Of a DNA stretch of 64,000 bases, positions 1 to 13,800 are shown piece by piece. Every line of letters starts with the position of its first letter. The stretch's first letter is position 1. Both the position numbers and the translations under genes were made by a program. The stretch lies in contig OZ007513.1 of assembly GCA_963931865.1 (NCBI GenBank), forward strand, positions 7,734,157 through 7,798,156, read 5' to 3'. The DNA comes from Axinella damicornis (Eukaryota; Porifera; Demospongiae; Axinellida; Axinellidae). The notes beneath the pieces are model-generated. The model did no database searches, was not told where the DNA came from, and saw only the letters and a list, made by a program, of their open reading frames with translations.

Positions 1-153
1 CCATCTCGTGCTTTGTTCCTAAAATCGAGATGGAATTGCAAAATGATACTTTTGTACAAAGTGGTTATTAGTCTGGCATGGTTAGAGCCAGGGGCAGTTC
101 TGAATGTGCATACATGTTGATTGTTATGAGTGTGTAGCTGTATGTACCCATAC

Positions 154-608
154 CTGTAGCAACAATCTCAGCCTTTTCATTTGGATAGTCCTTCACGTGG
201 CAAACGGTGCCTGGAACGCACTCAGGAGTGGCTATCCGGGATGCAGCCACAACAGACGTACTCTCTTCATCAATCCAGTGGATGAGGAAATACCTGCCTG
301 TACAAAATGAAAGTTAACTCAACCTCCAAGCACCAGAAACTACACACTACATGGCACAGTGTTAACACCTTGCTACTGGCAATGCTGACATACATGTATT
401 TTATCTATGGTCTTACTACAACACCCTACTACTGCTAGAAGCCCTCCAGTAGAGCAGCAGTTCATGTATAGCTAGCTATAGCCTGGACTTTAATAGTACT
501 GGCAACTAGATAGCTACCCGTACGCAAGTATTCCCGTTCCTAGCGCCTACGTCACTTACTGTTCTTCCCCTTGTGAAAATCCTGCATCTTCTTCCTCAAA
601 GTTGCCAT
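154..608 (-). CDS. 5' end of a gene with a BEN-protein-like N-terminal module (partial)
   Basis: Two coding exons read on the minus strand: 560-608 (16 codons plus 1 nt, from ATG at 606-608) and 154-297. Exon 1 ends at a GTAAGT donor and exon 2 begins after a TGTACAG acceptor. Joining them completes a serine codon and gives KGKN-S-RYFLIHWIDEE, followed by about 45 residues ending EIVATG at a GTATGG donor. The pattern (short basic start, aromatic 'YFLIHWID', then a 'VCHVKDYP...AEIVATG' half) resembles the unnamed SH3/Tudor-like module at the start of many invertebrate BEN-domain and related chromatin proteins; this is recognition by eye and the BEN domain itself would lie outside the window. 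Later exons are left of position 1. A competing frame of exon 1 is also open (acidic) but has no start codon. The 33-bp triple repeat lies just upstream of the start. Confidence 0.6.
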
Positions 609-668
609 CGTCTTCGCTCGCTTTCTGAAACTGCAACGTACTTGTCCAACACACAGTGTAGTTTTTAA

Positions 669-769
669 CACCACGAGGACGACTACGACGAGTACAAGGT
701 TCACCACGAGGACGACTACGACGAGTACAAGGTTCACCACGAGGACGACTACGACGAGTACAAGGTTCA
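669..769. repeat. 33-bp tandem repeat, three copies
   Basis: Unit CCACGAGGACGACTACGACG + AGTACAAGGTTCA, almost identical three times. On the minus strand it is open in more than one frame (e.g. EPCTRRSRPRG per unit). Lies 60 bp upstream of the start at 608. Confidence 0.9.
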
Positions 770-1605
770 CCGGATATTGTTGCGCGCGCTCCAATACTGG
801 CCGGCGCACTACGTAGTTATTAGCGCAGAGCGCGAGCGCACCCGGCCCGGCGAACTTACCAGCGAAATAAACGCAGTTACTAGCGAAGCAAACGGAGCGC
901 TGAGCGTAATACGTCATGCTACGTTTTCGCCAACGTAATGATGCCAAGTATTTATTGTAAGGTACTGTAACTAGTCATTAATGAAACACAGCATTCATAA
1001 GGGGGAGGGTGAAAATGACATTTTCATATTCACCAGTGTTCTCAGTCTCTACCAAAGGCACTGCCCTTAGGGCTTCTATTGTGTCCTTGTGGTCTGATCT
1101 GGTCTAAAAGCACAATCTGCCCTTTGAGCAACCACTATACATGGCTTCACAAGGTTACAGACAAGCATGAATCTCATTATATGCCATTATGTGCACAGTT
1201 ATGTAAACGTACACCTGGTTTCAAGTGTGGCCGGTGTGGCTATTTTGGGCTACTTTGGGCTATTTTGGGCACGGATCAGTTATTTTATTTTTTGTGTCGT
1301 GTAAACAAGGTATAAGCCATCAGGCAATGTTCGGCCACCACCAATAATCAGACACCCTTATGCCAAGACTAAAACCACACAGGCATTTGAAAACAAAAAT
1401 GGAGCCCACTGCCAAAATATGGCACTCAAGCATCAAATCCCGCTAGTGCTATATGCAGATCATAATCTTGCCTAGTGCATATAGAATCCACATGGAAGCT
1501 ATTGCACTTGCCAGAGCAGTTAACTCATTTCTGTGTGTTGTGTGTTGCATGCTTATGAAAGGCTGTGAGCCACCACATGCACTGCACTTAGTCTAGCAGG
1601 CTAGC

Positions 1606-2044
1606 CCCTCGAATTTTCCCCAGCACGGATCGACTCACGTGACCGCACGGGGAAAAGGAGGGTCTAGAAACTTTGGACCACTTTGTTTGGGCTCTACTAG
1701 AAATCAGGTAGAGCCAATCAGATTGCAGCTGTCATGTGGTGATCTTTCAAATCGCTCAGTACAAGTGTTGAGGACTGTTTAAAGTTACCTGCGATTGCTG
1801 TTTCCTGCACAACGACCAAACAGACAGAAATACAAACAGCTAACGAGGTTAGCGGACCGGAATCGACTGACTGCAGTTGCACTAATTGTGACATAAACGG
1901 ACGTGATGTAAGCTTAATTGCATTCTTTCATACCGAGTAAAGCGGTCCAAAGTTTCTAGACCTTACTTCTCCGCGTGCGCATACTGAAAGCGACCGCACG
2001 CTGGAGAAAGCGACCGCACACTGGAGAAAGCGAAGGGCTAGCTA
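1606..2044. mobile_element. Foldback element (non-autonomous DNA transposon)
   Basis: Inverted arms share GGTCTAGAAACTTTGGACC / GGTCCAAAGTTTCTAGACC, with ends GCTAGCCCcTCG and CGAaGGGCTAGC. The interior has no gene. Confidence 0.6.
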
Positions 2045-3030
2045 GTTAGACTACACTGCACTTAGAAAAGTAGTTAACATTCATGCCCACCACTGCCTCT
2101 CCCCTAACCGCGTTCCCAGGCCTTAGGAGAAACGACCTGGGAGCGAGGCTACCCCTCCCCTAACCTATATTGTAGCTGCCAACTGCCAAAACTTGGTGAG
2201 AGGATGGCAGGGTCGTGACAGCTGTCGCCAGCATACAAACGCCACTGACGTTCAGCACTTGAGAAGATCAGGTGGAAGACCTGAAGAGGAGCAAGGGACA
2301 CACTCACAGCAGTTCCTGTACATCTCCTACACTCAAGATCACATGAGATATACAACGAAAAAGGTAGTAAAAGCTATACTTCTCGATCTCCTGGCACGTG
2401 GCGCCGTTTTTTTCGGAGACTACAGATTGTGGAACCGGGACTGGGAATGGAAAATGCCAGTCTCCCGATTTCTGACGGGCGCGCGCTTGCAAGACAGTAC
2501 GTTATTTTATTCACTCCATAACCTCCGCCCATGTGCCCCACACACCATCTTCCATCAGATGTCAAGAGCACAACAGTTAGTGAGCTCTAACAGTTTCCTA
2601 AAATCGGCAGGGTGGTACATGTATTCATTAGTCAGTCTCCGGGGGGGATCCTCAAGCATCTGAGCATCACGTTGCTTCAGATGGTTTCCGTAGTGACATC
2701 CTATATAGTTAATGCACATCAAAAACCATTTTAGCCAGAATAATAGCAGCCACAAATTGTCACCTGGCAGCAAATCAAATTATGCACACATAATAATTAT
2801 ACTCAATTAAAGAAGCTAGCCAAACAGTGATTGAGCATCATGCAGGATGAAACAAGGGGAGCGATAAATGCCGGGATTCTGGTCCCTCTTAGAGTTGTAG
2901 CTAGCGAATCCAGCCAGCAGAGTAAGTATATAGTCCACTCTCCAAGACATGCATGGCAATAGTATCAGTGCATGTACTCAGTTACTAAGTTTTGTTTATG
3001 TTTAGCAGAAGATTAGTTTTATGCTTGAGC

Positions 3031-3381
3031 TGCTGAAGTTTTGCCGAATGCAGAACATATATAGTAGAAAATCTGTCCTTACAGGCATGGCAGTAGGCTT
3101 CCATATAGTTAATGCCAGTCTTACCCTAGCTTGGTATCTGCACATTCTCATCCCATGCAGTGGTTGTCACTCAGTTGCAGCACTCAACTGCAGCACTGGT
3201 TGTGCTGAAGTTTTGCCGAATGCAGAACATATAGTAGAAAATCTGTCCTTACAGGCATGGCAGCAGGCTTCCATATAGTTAATGCCAGTCTTACCCTAGC
3301 TTGGTATCTGCACATTCTCATCCATGCAGTGGTTGTCACTCAGTTGCAGCACTCAACTGCAGCACTGGTTGTCACTCAACC
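3031..3381. repeat. ~176-bp unit duplicated in tandem
   Basis: The block from GCTGAAGTTTTGCCGAATGC to CTCAACTGCAGCACTGGTTG occurs twice in a row with few differences. It ends at a C-run. Confidence 0.85.
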
Positions 3382-3845
3382 CCCCCCCCCCCCTGCTAAA
3401 TGCTGTGGTGCCTAGGTCTGCATGGGGCTAGGCTGCTTCTGCCGGTATTAACATTCCTTACTTAGATAGAGGTGTAGAGGTGCCCACAACCGTCATGAAT
3501 TAATGTACATGGTCCATAATCGGTCCCTCTGCAATCAGCCATCCATCCGCTCGATCTTTCCAAATGGGAGAAACTAACAAACGCTTTGTCATACAAAAAC
3601 GTCATGACTAAAGTCTTGTTCTCCCATCCAAAGACCATGCATCAAAGATGAGATGCAGGGATAGGGTGCATAACACACTTTTCACCAATCAATTTTTTCA
3701 TTCTGTAAAATTAATCTGGTCACATACATTATAGTACACAATATTGTCTGCCATAAATACATGCATGCATGCTACCACTGGTCTTCATATACTCCATGGG
3801 CAGTTGCAGTTTCTCTCACTATAACATAATATTGTTAATTTGTAG

Positions 3846-4602
3846 TATAGGTAATCACATGGGTTTCGAGTGCAATTTGGGAAATAATTGCACGAGCAAC
3901 AGGCAAAGTAATTGCACGAGCGATAGCGAGTGCAATTTATGACTGTTGTGAGTGCAATTATTCCCAAATGGCACGAGAATACATGTGATTAAATACTAAT
4001 CATGTACTTCCAGGCATGGCATGGTCGAAAGCAAGCGGCTTGAGCGATTAAAGCCACGCCCCAGCCACAAAAGCGCTCGAAGCGCGAGCGAACTACACGC
4101 TACTAGTACCGCTTATCTTACTCGCTCAGAGTACTGACCTGTTCTTCAGTTGTGTAGTGAATAGGACGGAAGCGCGGTGTTGCAACTGACACCCCCAGAG
4201 TCCCAAAACAGCTAGCAGCACATGAGCCTGTGTGCGCATAACAGCCACGAACAGTACGGCTGCAGCGCTACTAGCGCCACCGTTTCTGTGACAACACTTT
4301 CGCCACGCCATCGTTCGGTTCTCACAGCGTTTCTTCAGCTCAGGTACAGAAAGCTTAAACAACGCGAGCGCTCACACAGTACAGCCATTTTCAACTGTTG
4401 CTAATGAAAACGAGGCGTAGCCATGACGCGGACGCTCGTTGCTAGGGCGGAGCTTCACCTGATTGGTTAGCGCGCGCCGCGGCCGCTTCGTAACCGTGCA
4501 ATTTCTGACAGCCCTCGGGCTACAATAACCGTGCAATTTGGGAAAAAATTGCACGCTTTCTATGGGAGTAAATGTATGGCAACTATAATAAGTATGTGAT
4601 TA
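3846..4602 (-). mobile_element. Element C, copy 1
   Basis: Ends in inverted TAATCACAT motifs and contains several ATTGCACG/CGTGCAAT boxes. An inverted copy lies at 20209-20953. Both contain a short ORF beginning MFKLSVPELKKRCENR; this copy keeps it open further. The ELKKRC pattern weakly recalls a SAP motif, not enough to name it. Confidence 0.75.
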
Positions 4603-4703
4603 ACACATATAAACAAACAACAAAACATGCTGAACTACTGAACAGTATAATATCTCAGACAGTGTACTGATAAAAATATTACGAGAGCAGTTCTTGCACC
4701 TGT

Positions 4704-4811
4704 CTAGGGAAGCACCAGTATTTCCTCGTCACTGTCAATCTCTTTGCTTGGCTGTGTTGTGGGTACAGGGGTAGCCTGAGAGCGGAGTCCGTCCAGCTCA
4801 TCCAGCTCAGA
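4704..4811 (-). CDS. TBC1D2B: TBC1D2-like exon 30 (stop codon)
   Basis: Residues 863-897 then TAG: SELDELDGLRSQ and an acidic tail SKEIDSDEEILVLP, matching the ELxELExIR and SDEEED tail of the family. Acceptor ACACAG. No clear AATAAA signal lies in the next 100 bases. Confidence 0.92.
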   Translation of the reverse strand, partial: SELDELDGLRSQATPVPTTQPSKEIDSDEEILVLP

Positions 4812-7800
4812 CTGTGTTATGAAAGAAGCAAGGCAATCAATCCTATTACTGATTGTCTTCAACTGTATAACAAACCACTATAATTTTCACTCACGTGAGC
4901 ACATAATCTACAAGTGGCGAAATTGTCAGAACAAAGACACTATGTTTCGCATGCTATTCAACCATCTGTAATTATACAGTGCGTGGGCGATCCTTTGATG
5001 TACCGCGGAGGGTAATCCTCCGCTATGACGTAATCGAACCACGCTGTGCTGAGAATCAGAGAGTTGTAGCTGTCAAGCAGCCGGATCCAGCTACAAACTC
5101 AGTGTTCTCACTAGGCCTTTAGCAATAGTAGTGTGTAAACAAAGCCATTCAATGTCTGATTATTCATCATGCACCATTTGGATGTAGATTTCTGGCGAGA
5201 ACACTGTACTAACTTGACTTGGAGGTTATGTCTGTGGTAGAAGCCTTATCTACTACGTCAACTCGGAGGTTATATGGTTTATCCTCCTTGGGAAAGTTTA
5301 GCCTCGGCTTCGCCTCGGCCAAACTTTCCCATGGAGGATAAATTGCATAACCTCCACGTCGACGTAGTAGATCCTATACATTGTTCAATGCTCAGTGTGT
5401 ATGGCACTAGCTCTATACCTAAGCGTGGTATGTTACCTGGTACCTTCACTCTTCTTGGTGCTCTGAGCCCTAATTATGCCAATGTTCAGTTTAGGTCTTT
5501 CTAGTGTACCAATGACGTCACTCGTACTGAAATACACCAGGCCCTCTCCCACTTCAACCATACTGAAAGCTGGGCGGAGGGCCTAGGAACGAGGCTAATG
5601 CAGTGGTAGTCTTTCAATGAGATGCATGCCTGTGCAGTATCTGAGGGTGCTGGGAACAAGGACATCACTCAGGCAAAGACTGAGGAGCTAAAAGCACACC
5701 TTCTAACCAAAAACTCTTGTCAGTGCTTGAAGGATTCTTCAAGCAGTCTTCAATCTGCTGGTAGCTTCATTCTCCCACACTTTACATGCATGCAAAAGGG
5801 ATTGATGAAATTCAATTTCAAGTGTACACAATTTCTATGCTGGCTTATTGACGTGTTTTCTGACTGTGCATACCCCGCCTGATTTTTAAAATGTTAAAGT
5901 GGGCTAACCAGCTTACAATCTAGCTTAACAGTTCACAAACTGGATTGTTACTATCCAAAACACTTATCACTATTTCAACGTACAATAATGGACTGCAATG
6001 TACTGCCTGACATTCCCTTCTCACCTTGATCTGAGCCCGATGTGTAGTGCGATGTTTAATTATGTTCCTCATTGGAAATGGATTGATGTCGTAGAATCCG
6101 ATCTATAATATGAAGGTGAAAGGATGTCAAAGCAATTCTTTACACCAACTTATGACCTTACTGTGCATAAACCCCAATCCACCTGTGCGCTATAATTGAG
6201 CATAAAAAGTTTGTATCTGCAAAACCGTGCCTGGAGTGAAGACATCAAATGAGCAGAGCTTTAAGGCTCATGGATTGACATTGGTCTAGTAGTCTCTGCT
6301 GTCTACTGCTTCATGTACCAGCACATGATCGACATGCCATTTTTTACCTGAACACTGTATATATAGAAGCCAGGCTTGTTTTCTCCACAGTTTTACCGTT
6401 TGTCAAAACACACAAGGGGTTAACATCAAACCTTGCCCCCAGTTGAGTCACTGAAAGTGAACAATGAACTTGTGACGAAACACTTTCACTTTGCGAACGA
6501 TCAGCGGTGCTCTGAACAGTCCGGTATTCCAGTTACATGCCAGTACTTCACAGTTACTGGATATGACACGCTCATTGCTGAACTAGAGGAGCCTAGCACC
6601 ACGCTATGGTATGCATAATGTGCTTTGATCTTTTGAACTCAATGCATGAGTTTCTAAAATCCTTTATACGTACACCTGATCAAAAAGTCGTATTTCATAC
6701 AGAGAAACTGAAAGATATAACCCATAGTCTAAGCCAGTTATTGCACTCGAGCAGGTCTCTTAGTTGTTTAGAGATCTTCGGGATGTACCTATAATCACCT
6801 CGGGCCTCACCCTCAGTAATGAGGGGTTGCTAAGAGACCTGCTTGAGTGCAATAGCCTATACGTATTATGCATATAAAACTTGTGAATGCTGAGCATTGT
6901 GGGGCGAGCCTGAGCAACAGTACTATGCATAGGTTGTTTCTCGTAAACTTCATTGGTTGGTAACTATAGCCCCGGGGAAGGAATTTTGAGCCATACTACC
7001 AGAAGGAGGGAATTACGGCTTGTAACCACCCTCTGCTTCCATGGATTTTGGAATACAAACTATATGTATCTACCTTAGGCGCTCTAATTATGCATCGCTC
7101 AAAAAATTAAATGCAACGTAACAATAGAAATTCGGTCTGCAAAACGGCGACGTGCTTTGACGCATGACTGGAAAACACCTCGCTATGTACTCAAGTCAGA
7201 CGAGTGTACACGAGGCTATTGCATAGCGGTTGTGTTTGTTCCTGGTTGTCAGACTGTCGCTGCCTTTCTCCTACACGGGGCGTCCATATCCTGCGGCACA
7301 GAATACATAAGTGAGTTGCTTTCTCGTACCTTCACTGATGTCCAAGCCATATCACAACTGTGTCTTTATATACATCAACGTTCACCGGCAGTGATGTGAT
7401 GCAACCTCTTCGCCATTTAACTGTACTGTGTGCGCCTCGAGCCAGCTGCCATGCTGCCGCTATAATCGCGTTACACAAGTTAGTCCCCGGAGTGCGACGC
7501 ATTATCGGTTTGAGAGTTTGAATTTTGATGCAGAATTAGAAAGGATGCATAATTAGAGCGCCTACGGTCACTGCATATTCCACCGGGATAGAGATTTCAC
7601 CAACTAACCTGTACCAGTTTGTTCACATCTGCAGCATCCTGGCACATGGTTCTGAGATGGTTAAAAATGGCGATAGAATTGTCCTTAGAGAGAAGAGCCT
7701 CTTCGTTGTATTTGAAGATGGCTATTGCAAACCGGAAGAGCACTTTGCTACCTTCGTAGAGAAATGTGTCCCAGATGCGAAGCATGGTCTGCAAATGTCA

Positions 7801-10800
7801 CAAGGTAAGAAGCAGTAAATAGGAAACCACTAGTTCAGATACACAATGTCTTGTAACAATACAAGTTGGGATGATGGCATTTCAAATTTAGCTTTCCAAT
7901 ACTTTGTACTTGAATCCCAACAGTGAAAATGTTTATACAAGAATCAACTTACTTCAATGGGTAGGTTGTCCACATAGATTGTGTGGAACCAGTTGAATGT
8001 AATCAGGGAGAAATCAATGCTGGAGGAGAATAAAAAACAAAACTGCTTATACAGTCTTTCTTGTGAATTGAGATCATGTACAAATACAGGTAACTTAGCT
8101 CAGCTAGAAGCAGTTGCTTTGCTGCTTTGGAAAAAGCTTGGGGTTTGTCCATCTAGGTCTTGAAGCCGTTGTTCTGATACTACTAAACCTAAGTCATCTC
8201 TTACACAGTATGGCACTCTCATGCTAAATGCCACACATCAAGAAGGAGGTGTGCACTCAACAAATGCTAATTGAAAAGTGCACTGAACAACAGTTTATGG
8301 TATATAAGAAACGTACTCGCACAGCCCCAAGTGAGAAGTGAGCTTCGAACATTTTTCCTTTAGCAGATCTCGGAGAACCCGCTGCAAGGGAGAAAGAGGG
8401 ATCCCACTATGAACGCAGATCACTAATCCATGGCATACATCCTTCTTCAACAAACAGTGTGCAATGGCAGGATACTGTAATACACCAGTTGCTAAGCACA
8501 TGTGCTAGAAAGATTTGACAGCTGCACTTAACCTTCTACTGGTATAGGGACAGATCTGACTTTCAGTATTTAGATGGAAAACTATGTAACATGAACATCA
8601 CGTCTGCTGCAGTCTGCTCTACATTTTGCCTCTGTTTCATCTCTGAATGGCCGACGGTAATCGTACCAGTGTTCAATCAACTCTCCCAATGTGCATAACA
8701 ACGAACCCTCAATACACTATGCAATCAATAACAAATTGTTTGTGTTTATAAGAGTGCTTAAGGTTACGGGATACTCGTGCGCGCGCCGTGCGAAATGTAT
8801 TGGGAAATGTATACTTAAGCTCGCTAACCAAAAATCTCTGGTACGAAGAGTGTGAGCAACTTGATTCTAGAGGTGGAGGTGCGCTGTCACAAGGTGCAGG
8901 GCATGACGGAAGCTTTTACCAATACGTTGTATAGCCGTGCAAAAATGAGCAGTTCAGTTCACCAAAAAGCCGTATTTATCGCTTTTGCCGAGCGAGACAG
9001 CAGATAAATTTGCCAGGGATTATACTATCGAAAAAAGCTTCCGTCATGCCCTGCATATTGTGACAGCGCACCTCCACCGCCAGAATCAAGTTGCTCACGC
9101 TCTTCGTACTCGAGATTTTTGGTTAGCGAGCTTAAGTATACATTTCCCAATACATTCCACACGGCGCGCGCACGAGTATCCCGTAACCTTAATACCAGTG
9201 TCTATGGTTAGCACAGGAACCTTATGGTGGCGGGTCAACCTTGCAAACTGTGTGCTAAACAGAAGAAACTTTACTGAAAAACCCGCTATCTTGTAGTAGC
9301 TCTTTCGTGAGACAGTTACACTACCAGCCAGATTCCAAGGAATCTGGCTTGAGAATGGAAACTCTGACAGGAATCAAACCAGCAGAAAATGGCCCGGCAC
9401 TCTTTGCACGGTATTTGGCGACGTATAATCATTACACTCAACATATGTCATTTTAGCAACACAAAACAATGAAGGTCAGTGCTACTACGTACAGTCTTTA
9501 TGGAAAGCGCTCTAGCATGCGTCACATAGCAAATAGAATACTATTTTCTAGAGTTAGATATTTCATACATAGCTTACGTACATACGTATGTGAGCCATCA
9601 TTCTGGAGTTGCATTTACTTATACTGCTACTTTCTGGCCAATATTGACTATGAATGTGTTGGGCGAGAATACCTTATGACTAACTACACCATCCACAAGG
9701 TTGACCCACCATCACAAACTACACTTACTAGTACATATAGCCACACAATGCTCTACATGCCTGGTCAGTCTGGGAGCCCAGTAGTGTCCTGCTGTAATAG
9801 TCAGTGGGTAGGATGTAGTGGACAATGGCCACCAGACACCAGAATGCGTCCTCTTCTTCCAGAAAGAGGAGAGCAATTGCAGCAAGTCTGTTGAGGCCCT
9901 GGCAATATCCCACTAGTGGGTCATACCAGCTGAATGCTACCAGAACTCGACGTAGCTTGTTGATCTGATTATATGCATGTGGGATGTGAACAGAAATGTG
10001 AGTGTGTGTGTGTGTGTGTGTGTGCGTGTGTTATACATGAGACTGATTGTGCGTAGTCGAACATAAGTTGTGTACTTCTACACTAAACACATTCCCATGC
10101 CTTAAATTCAAGGCCTATCACAAAGAATGCTGTCATTTGTAACCAATCGATACCACCCTGCCTACAGTATGTGCTTTTAATTATGACACCCGTTTGCGGA
10201 CACACTATCCACTACTGTACTGCATTTTGCTGAAAGTGAAGCTCTGGAAGACCTAAGCAAAACTCCCTAGATCTGTAAGTGAAGATCTTTGAAATCTATT
10301 GAAACTTTTAAACTTTTTGCTTCCTCAAAAATATCTTTTTGGTTCTCAGAAGAAGCCTGGCTTGTGGCGAAGCTGCTCCAAAAACACAAGTCACACAATC
10401 ATTCTCTGAAGTCACGGTGTCATTTCTTTAAGACATGTCCCCATGGTAATCTGACTGCTCGGTTTATGGGAACCACTTTCTGAACCTAGTCATGAAACAA
10501 GTTGGAATTCACACACATCCGTCTAGGTAATGGAATAGATTATTTGCCTTCCCAAGTATTTAGACCTGCCTGCTATCATGCCCAAAGAATTAATAGAGCC
10601 TAATACATTAGCTCAAACTTTGCACCCATGTGTGACTTACTACATGAGCAACAAATGTACTGCAAGAGCAATGGCGAGAGCAATTATTATTGACATCTGT
10701 GACACATTGCAGTCCTTGTCTAATTACTGAAATGAAGGTGTAACTTGAGAATGCTAAGGAATGCTTAGCGTGTCTCCGTAGGTAGTCTGCCTCTCTGGGA

Positions 10801-13800
10801 ATGATGACTTGCTTCCTTCTCTACCGACAATTTGCCTCATTTTCGATATTGCATTATAGTGGCTATGCCCACTACTATACCATTGTAGATGCTACGCAGG
10901 AATGGGAATGTACTCTCAAGCACACTTCTGCAATCCATGCTTTACTAACTCAACCTCAACCTCTAAGTGTGACCGATAAGCACGTACACAGATACGTACA
11001 ACACCAGAAAAGATAGATGAGGTTAATTCAAAGGCAGATACAGTCTGTGAACCTCAATAGGAAATGACTGCACATGTACTTAAGCCATACCCCTTGAGCA
11101 TCTGGCTTGTCATAGTACTTGTTGGTGGGCAGTGTTCTCAGGAGGTCCAGTTCAATCTGGTTCACAGCCACTGAGCTCTGACCAGCCTGCAGTACGGCAA
11201 ATCAGAGGGATAATCTTGCCAGCAGAAATTACTATATACACGTGCAGTGAAAAACTGGTGCTCTCAGAAAAGGAATGCTAAAGAATGGGCTTCATACGTA
11301 CAATTCAGACATGAGAATCTATCATCAGTTCATACAATTCATCTGTGATACCAGTAGCCTCATACCTAGGTTGCTGTCAGGAGGAACACTGGTCTGACAC
11401 TGACTATTATAATGAAGTAGCATTCTTTTGCTTGCAGGCAGAACAAAGTGCAGCCAGAAATAGCTAGTTGTGTCCAATGTGCCACTCTTCACCTTGATAA
11501 GTTATCTAGTGGTTGCAACCGCATTGTACATCTGCTGTATGCACAAGCACACTGCTATGCTGAAGGGTGTACTGGATTTATGGATACTTATACTTGATGA
11601 AATCGAAGCTGTTACGTAACCTCTCAGGGCAACTATGCATGAGATGTGCATGTGTATGTGTAATGTATGTGGATTCAGGGCAGTTTACTGCAACAAAGCT
11701 ACTGGCTTACGTGTTGTTCCAAAATAGCTTTGTACTGTCCTGGAACCTAGAATACACAGGAAAGGAGGGACTGACCAAGTGGCACACGTACACAATGTCA
11801 CATGCTGACTAACGTGCTGATCAGTTCTGGCACACATGCAGAACAGGGGAAAAAGCAAGACACACAAAACGGGAAATAGTAGCCAATAGGAAGACAAAAA
11901 CACACATAACTCGATAACCATGGTGAATCTGCAGAATTATTCTACCAAACCCATCGACTACCCACTGGTGTCCTCCAGTATGGCAGGTCCATAGTCAAGG
12001 ATGAACTGGTGACCAGGGTCTAGTACAGTACTCTCAACTCTGGTACACAAACAACAGGTGAGTTTTTTTCAGCTGGTCAAACAGCATGATAATTAGACAG
12101 CTAGCTCAGTTTGACCAGCTCCGCCCAGTGCGTCCACCCTTCCTGCCTTCGTAAACAGTGAGTGTAATCACAGTCAGGGGCACTAGAACTCTTCTGAATT
12201 ATGTGGGATGTTGTGTGCCCTAGGCATGCTGTGTGCAGGTGCCAATTTACGCAGGGGGGAGATTTCAATAAACTTAATTGGACCTCAAAGCGTTAAAATG
12301 CTTGTAGTTCAGTATTTGATGGAAAATGACACATAAATATCTTACAAGGCGCTTTCCAACTCTGCCTGTGATGCACCACTTCCACACCATGCTACGATGT
12401 GAGTAGGGAATTCCATCTCGAATCAGCTCTTTCAATTCCTCCTGTAATTGATGAAAGCGCAGCCAGATATGAATATGTATGAGGCATCATATTAGCCTCA
12501 ATCCCAGGCCTCCAAGCCCAGCCTTTGTCACTGGCAGTATGAAAAGCAGGGAAGGCCTGGACGGATTTCTCACGTGATACTTGCCACAACCGTCATTAAG
12601 CGTCATCCGCTCTAGCAAACATATAGTGCACTATAGTAGCAACGATCGTGTACGAAAAAGTCTAAGAGTGTCACACCGAGCATATCCAAGCTAGAAGTCT
12701 TAACTTTGAAATAGTGTTGAGCTGCAAGTGTTGTACCTTTCAGGAACAATGGTCGATGGCTCACTGCACAGAGTATTAGTGCTTCCAAGTTATAACTGTT
12801 GTATTACAGCCATCTCTTATCAGTTTTGTTTCAAATCCAGGTATGTTGTACGGGTAGGACCTGTCTCTCATCTGGAGTTTGTCTGGTCTCTGTAGCTTCT
12901 CTGTAACAGGCGATATAGCAAGTGAAATAGAATCTGTGATGTCAGCGGTGGCACGCATCACGTGAGGAATCCGTCCAGGCCTTTCCCCGCTTTTCATACT
13001 GGAAGCGACACAAGCTGGGCGTGGAGGCCTGGGAATGAGGCTAGCATCATACTAACTATGGACATACATTAAGGGTGCACTGATATGGAAATCCGCTGAT
13101 ATTCCGATGAATGGTATTGGAACATCTGCCAATACCGACAACCAATCTGACATACAACTTTGTTCGAGTGTTCTACATATCGGTACATACCGTATACTGT
13201 TTCAAGATTTCAGACGAGTTTTAAAAGTTATGGCTACTGATAACATCACTGATAGTCTATCAGCTCACAGATCTTTGCATTTCCCGTCCACCAGAGCAGT
13301 TTTGACTAATGAAGTTATCCCAGCGAGCCTTCTGACTGGAAGTTGTCTCCTGAATAGGAAAGATTCGGCCATTAACCTCCTGCCAGATATTGTCCGCTAT
13401 CAGGCATGATTGACTGGATAGAGGTGATTAGTTTTGGGTACACAACAGACACAAAATGAAAGTCGGAAAAATCAATCGACAATAAATTATATCAGCAATT
13501 TCACTGCTTACACAGAAATTAAAATGGAGTCAAGTCGTAGTATTTTTTCTAGCCAAGGTGTACCCATGCTAGCAATTTTTGGTGGATGTGGGTCTGACTT
13601 TGAATGGGTTAATTTGGGTATACTAATATGTTCCCTGGTATGAGGGACAGATCTACAGGTCCCTTCAGTATTATCTGTTAAAGGTATTTACTGTAGTCTC
13701 TTGTCAATATGCCTCCCCCGCCCAATTTGTACACCATATCCAGCCTAAAGTGGGGAGGGGGCTTACGTATATTTAAATATGCATTGTTTTTCGACTATAC

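Larger units (their letters stand above)
609..4703. other. Intergenic region between two minus-strand genes
   Basis: Contains the repeats listed separately and a short MITE near 2113-2151. The remaining sequence, including ORFs at 1079-1315 and 2193-2663, shows no recognisable protein or splice structure. The promoter of the left-edge gene should lie just above 608; no TATA box stands out. Confidence 0.6.
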
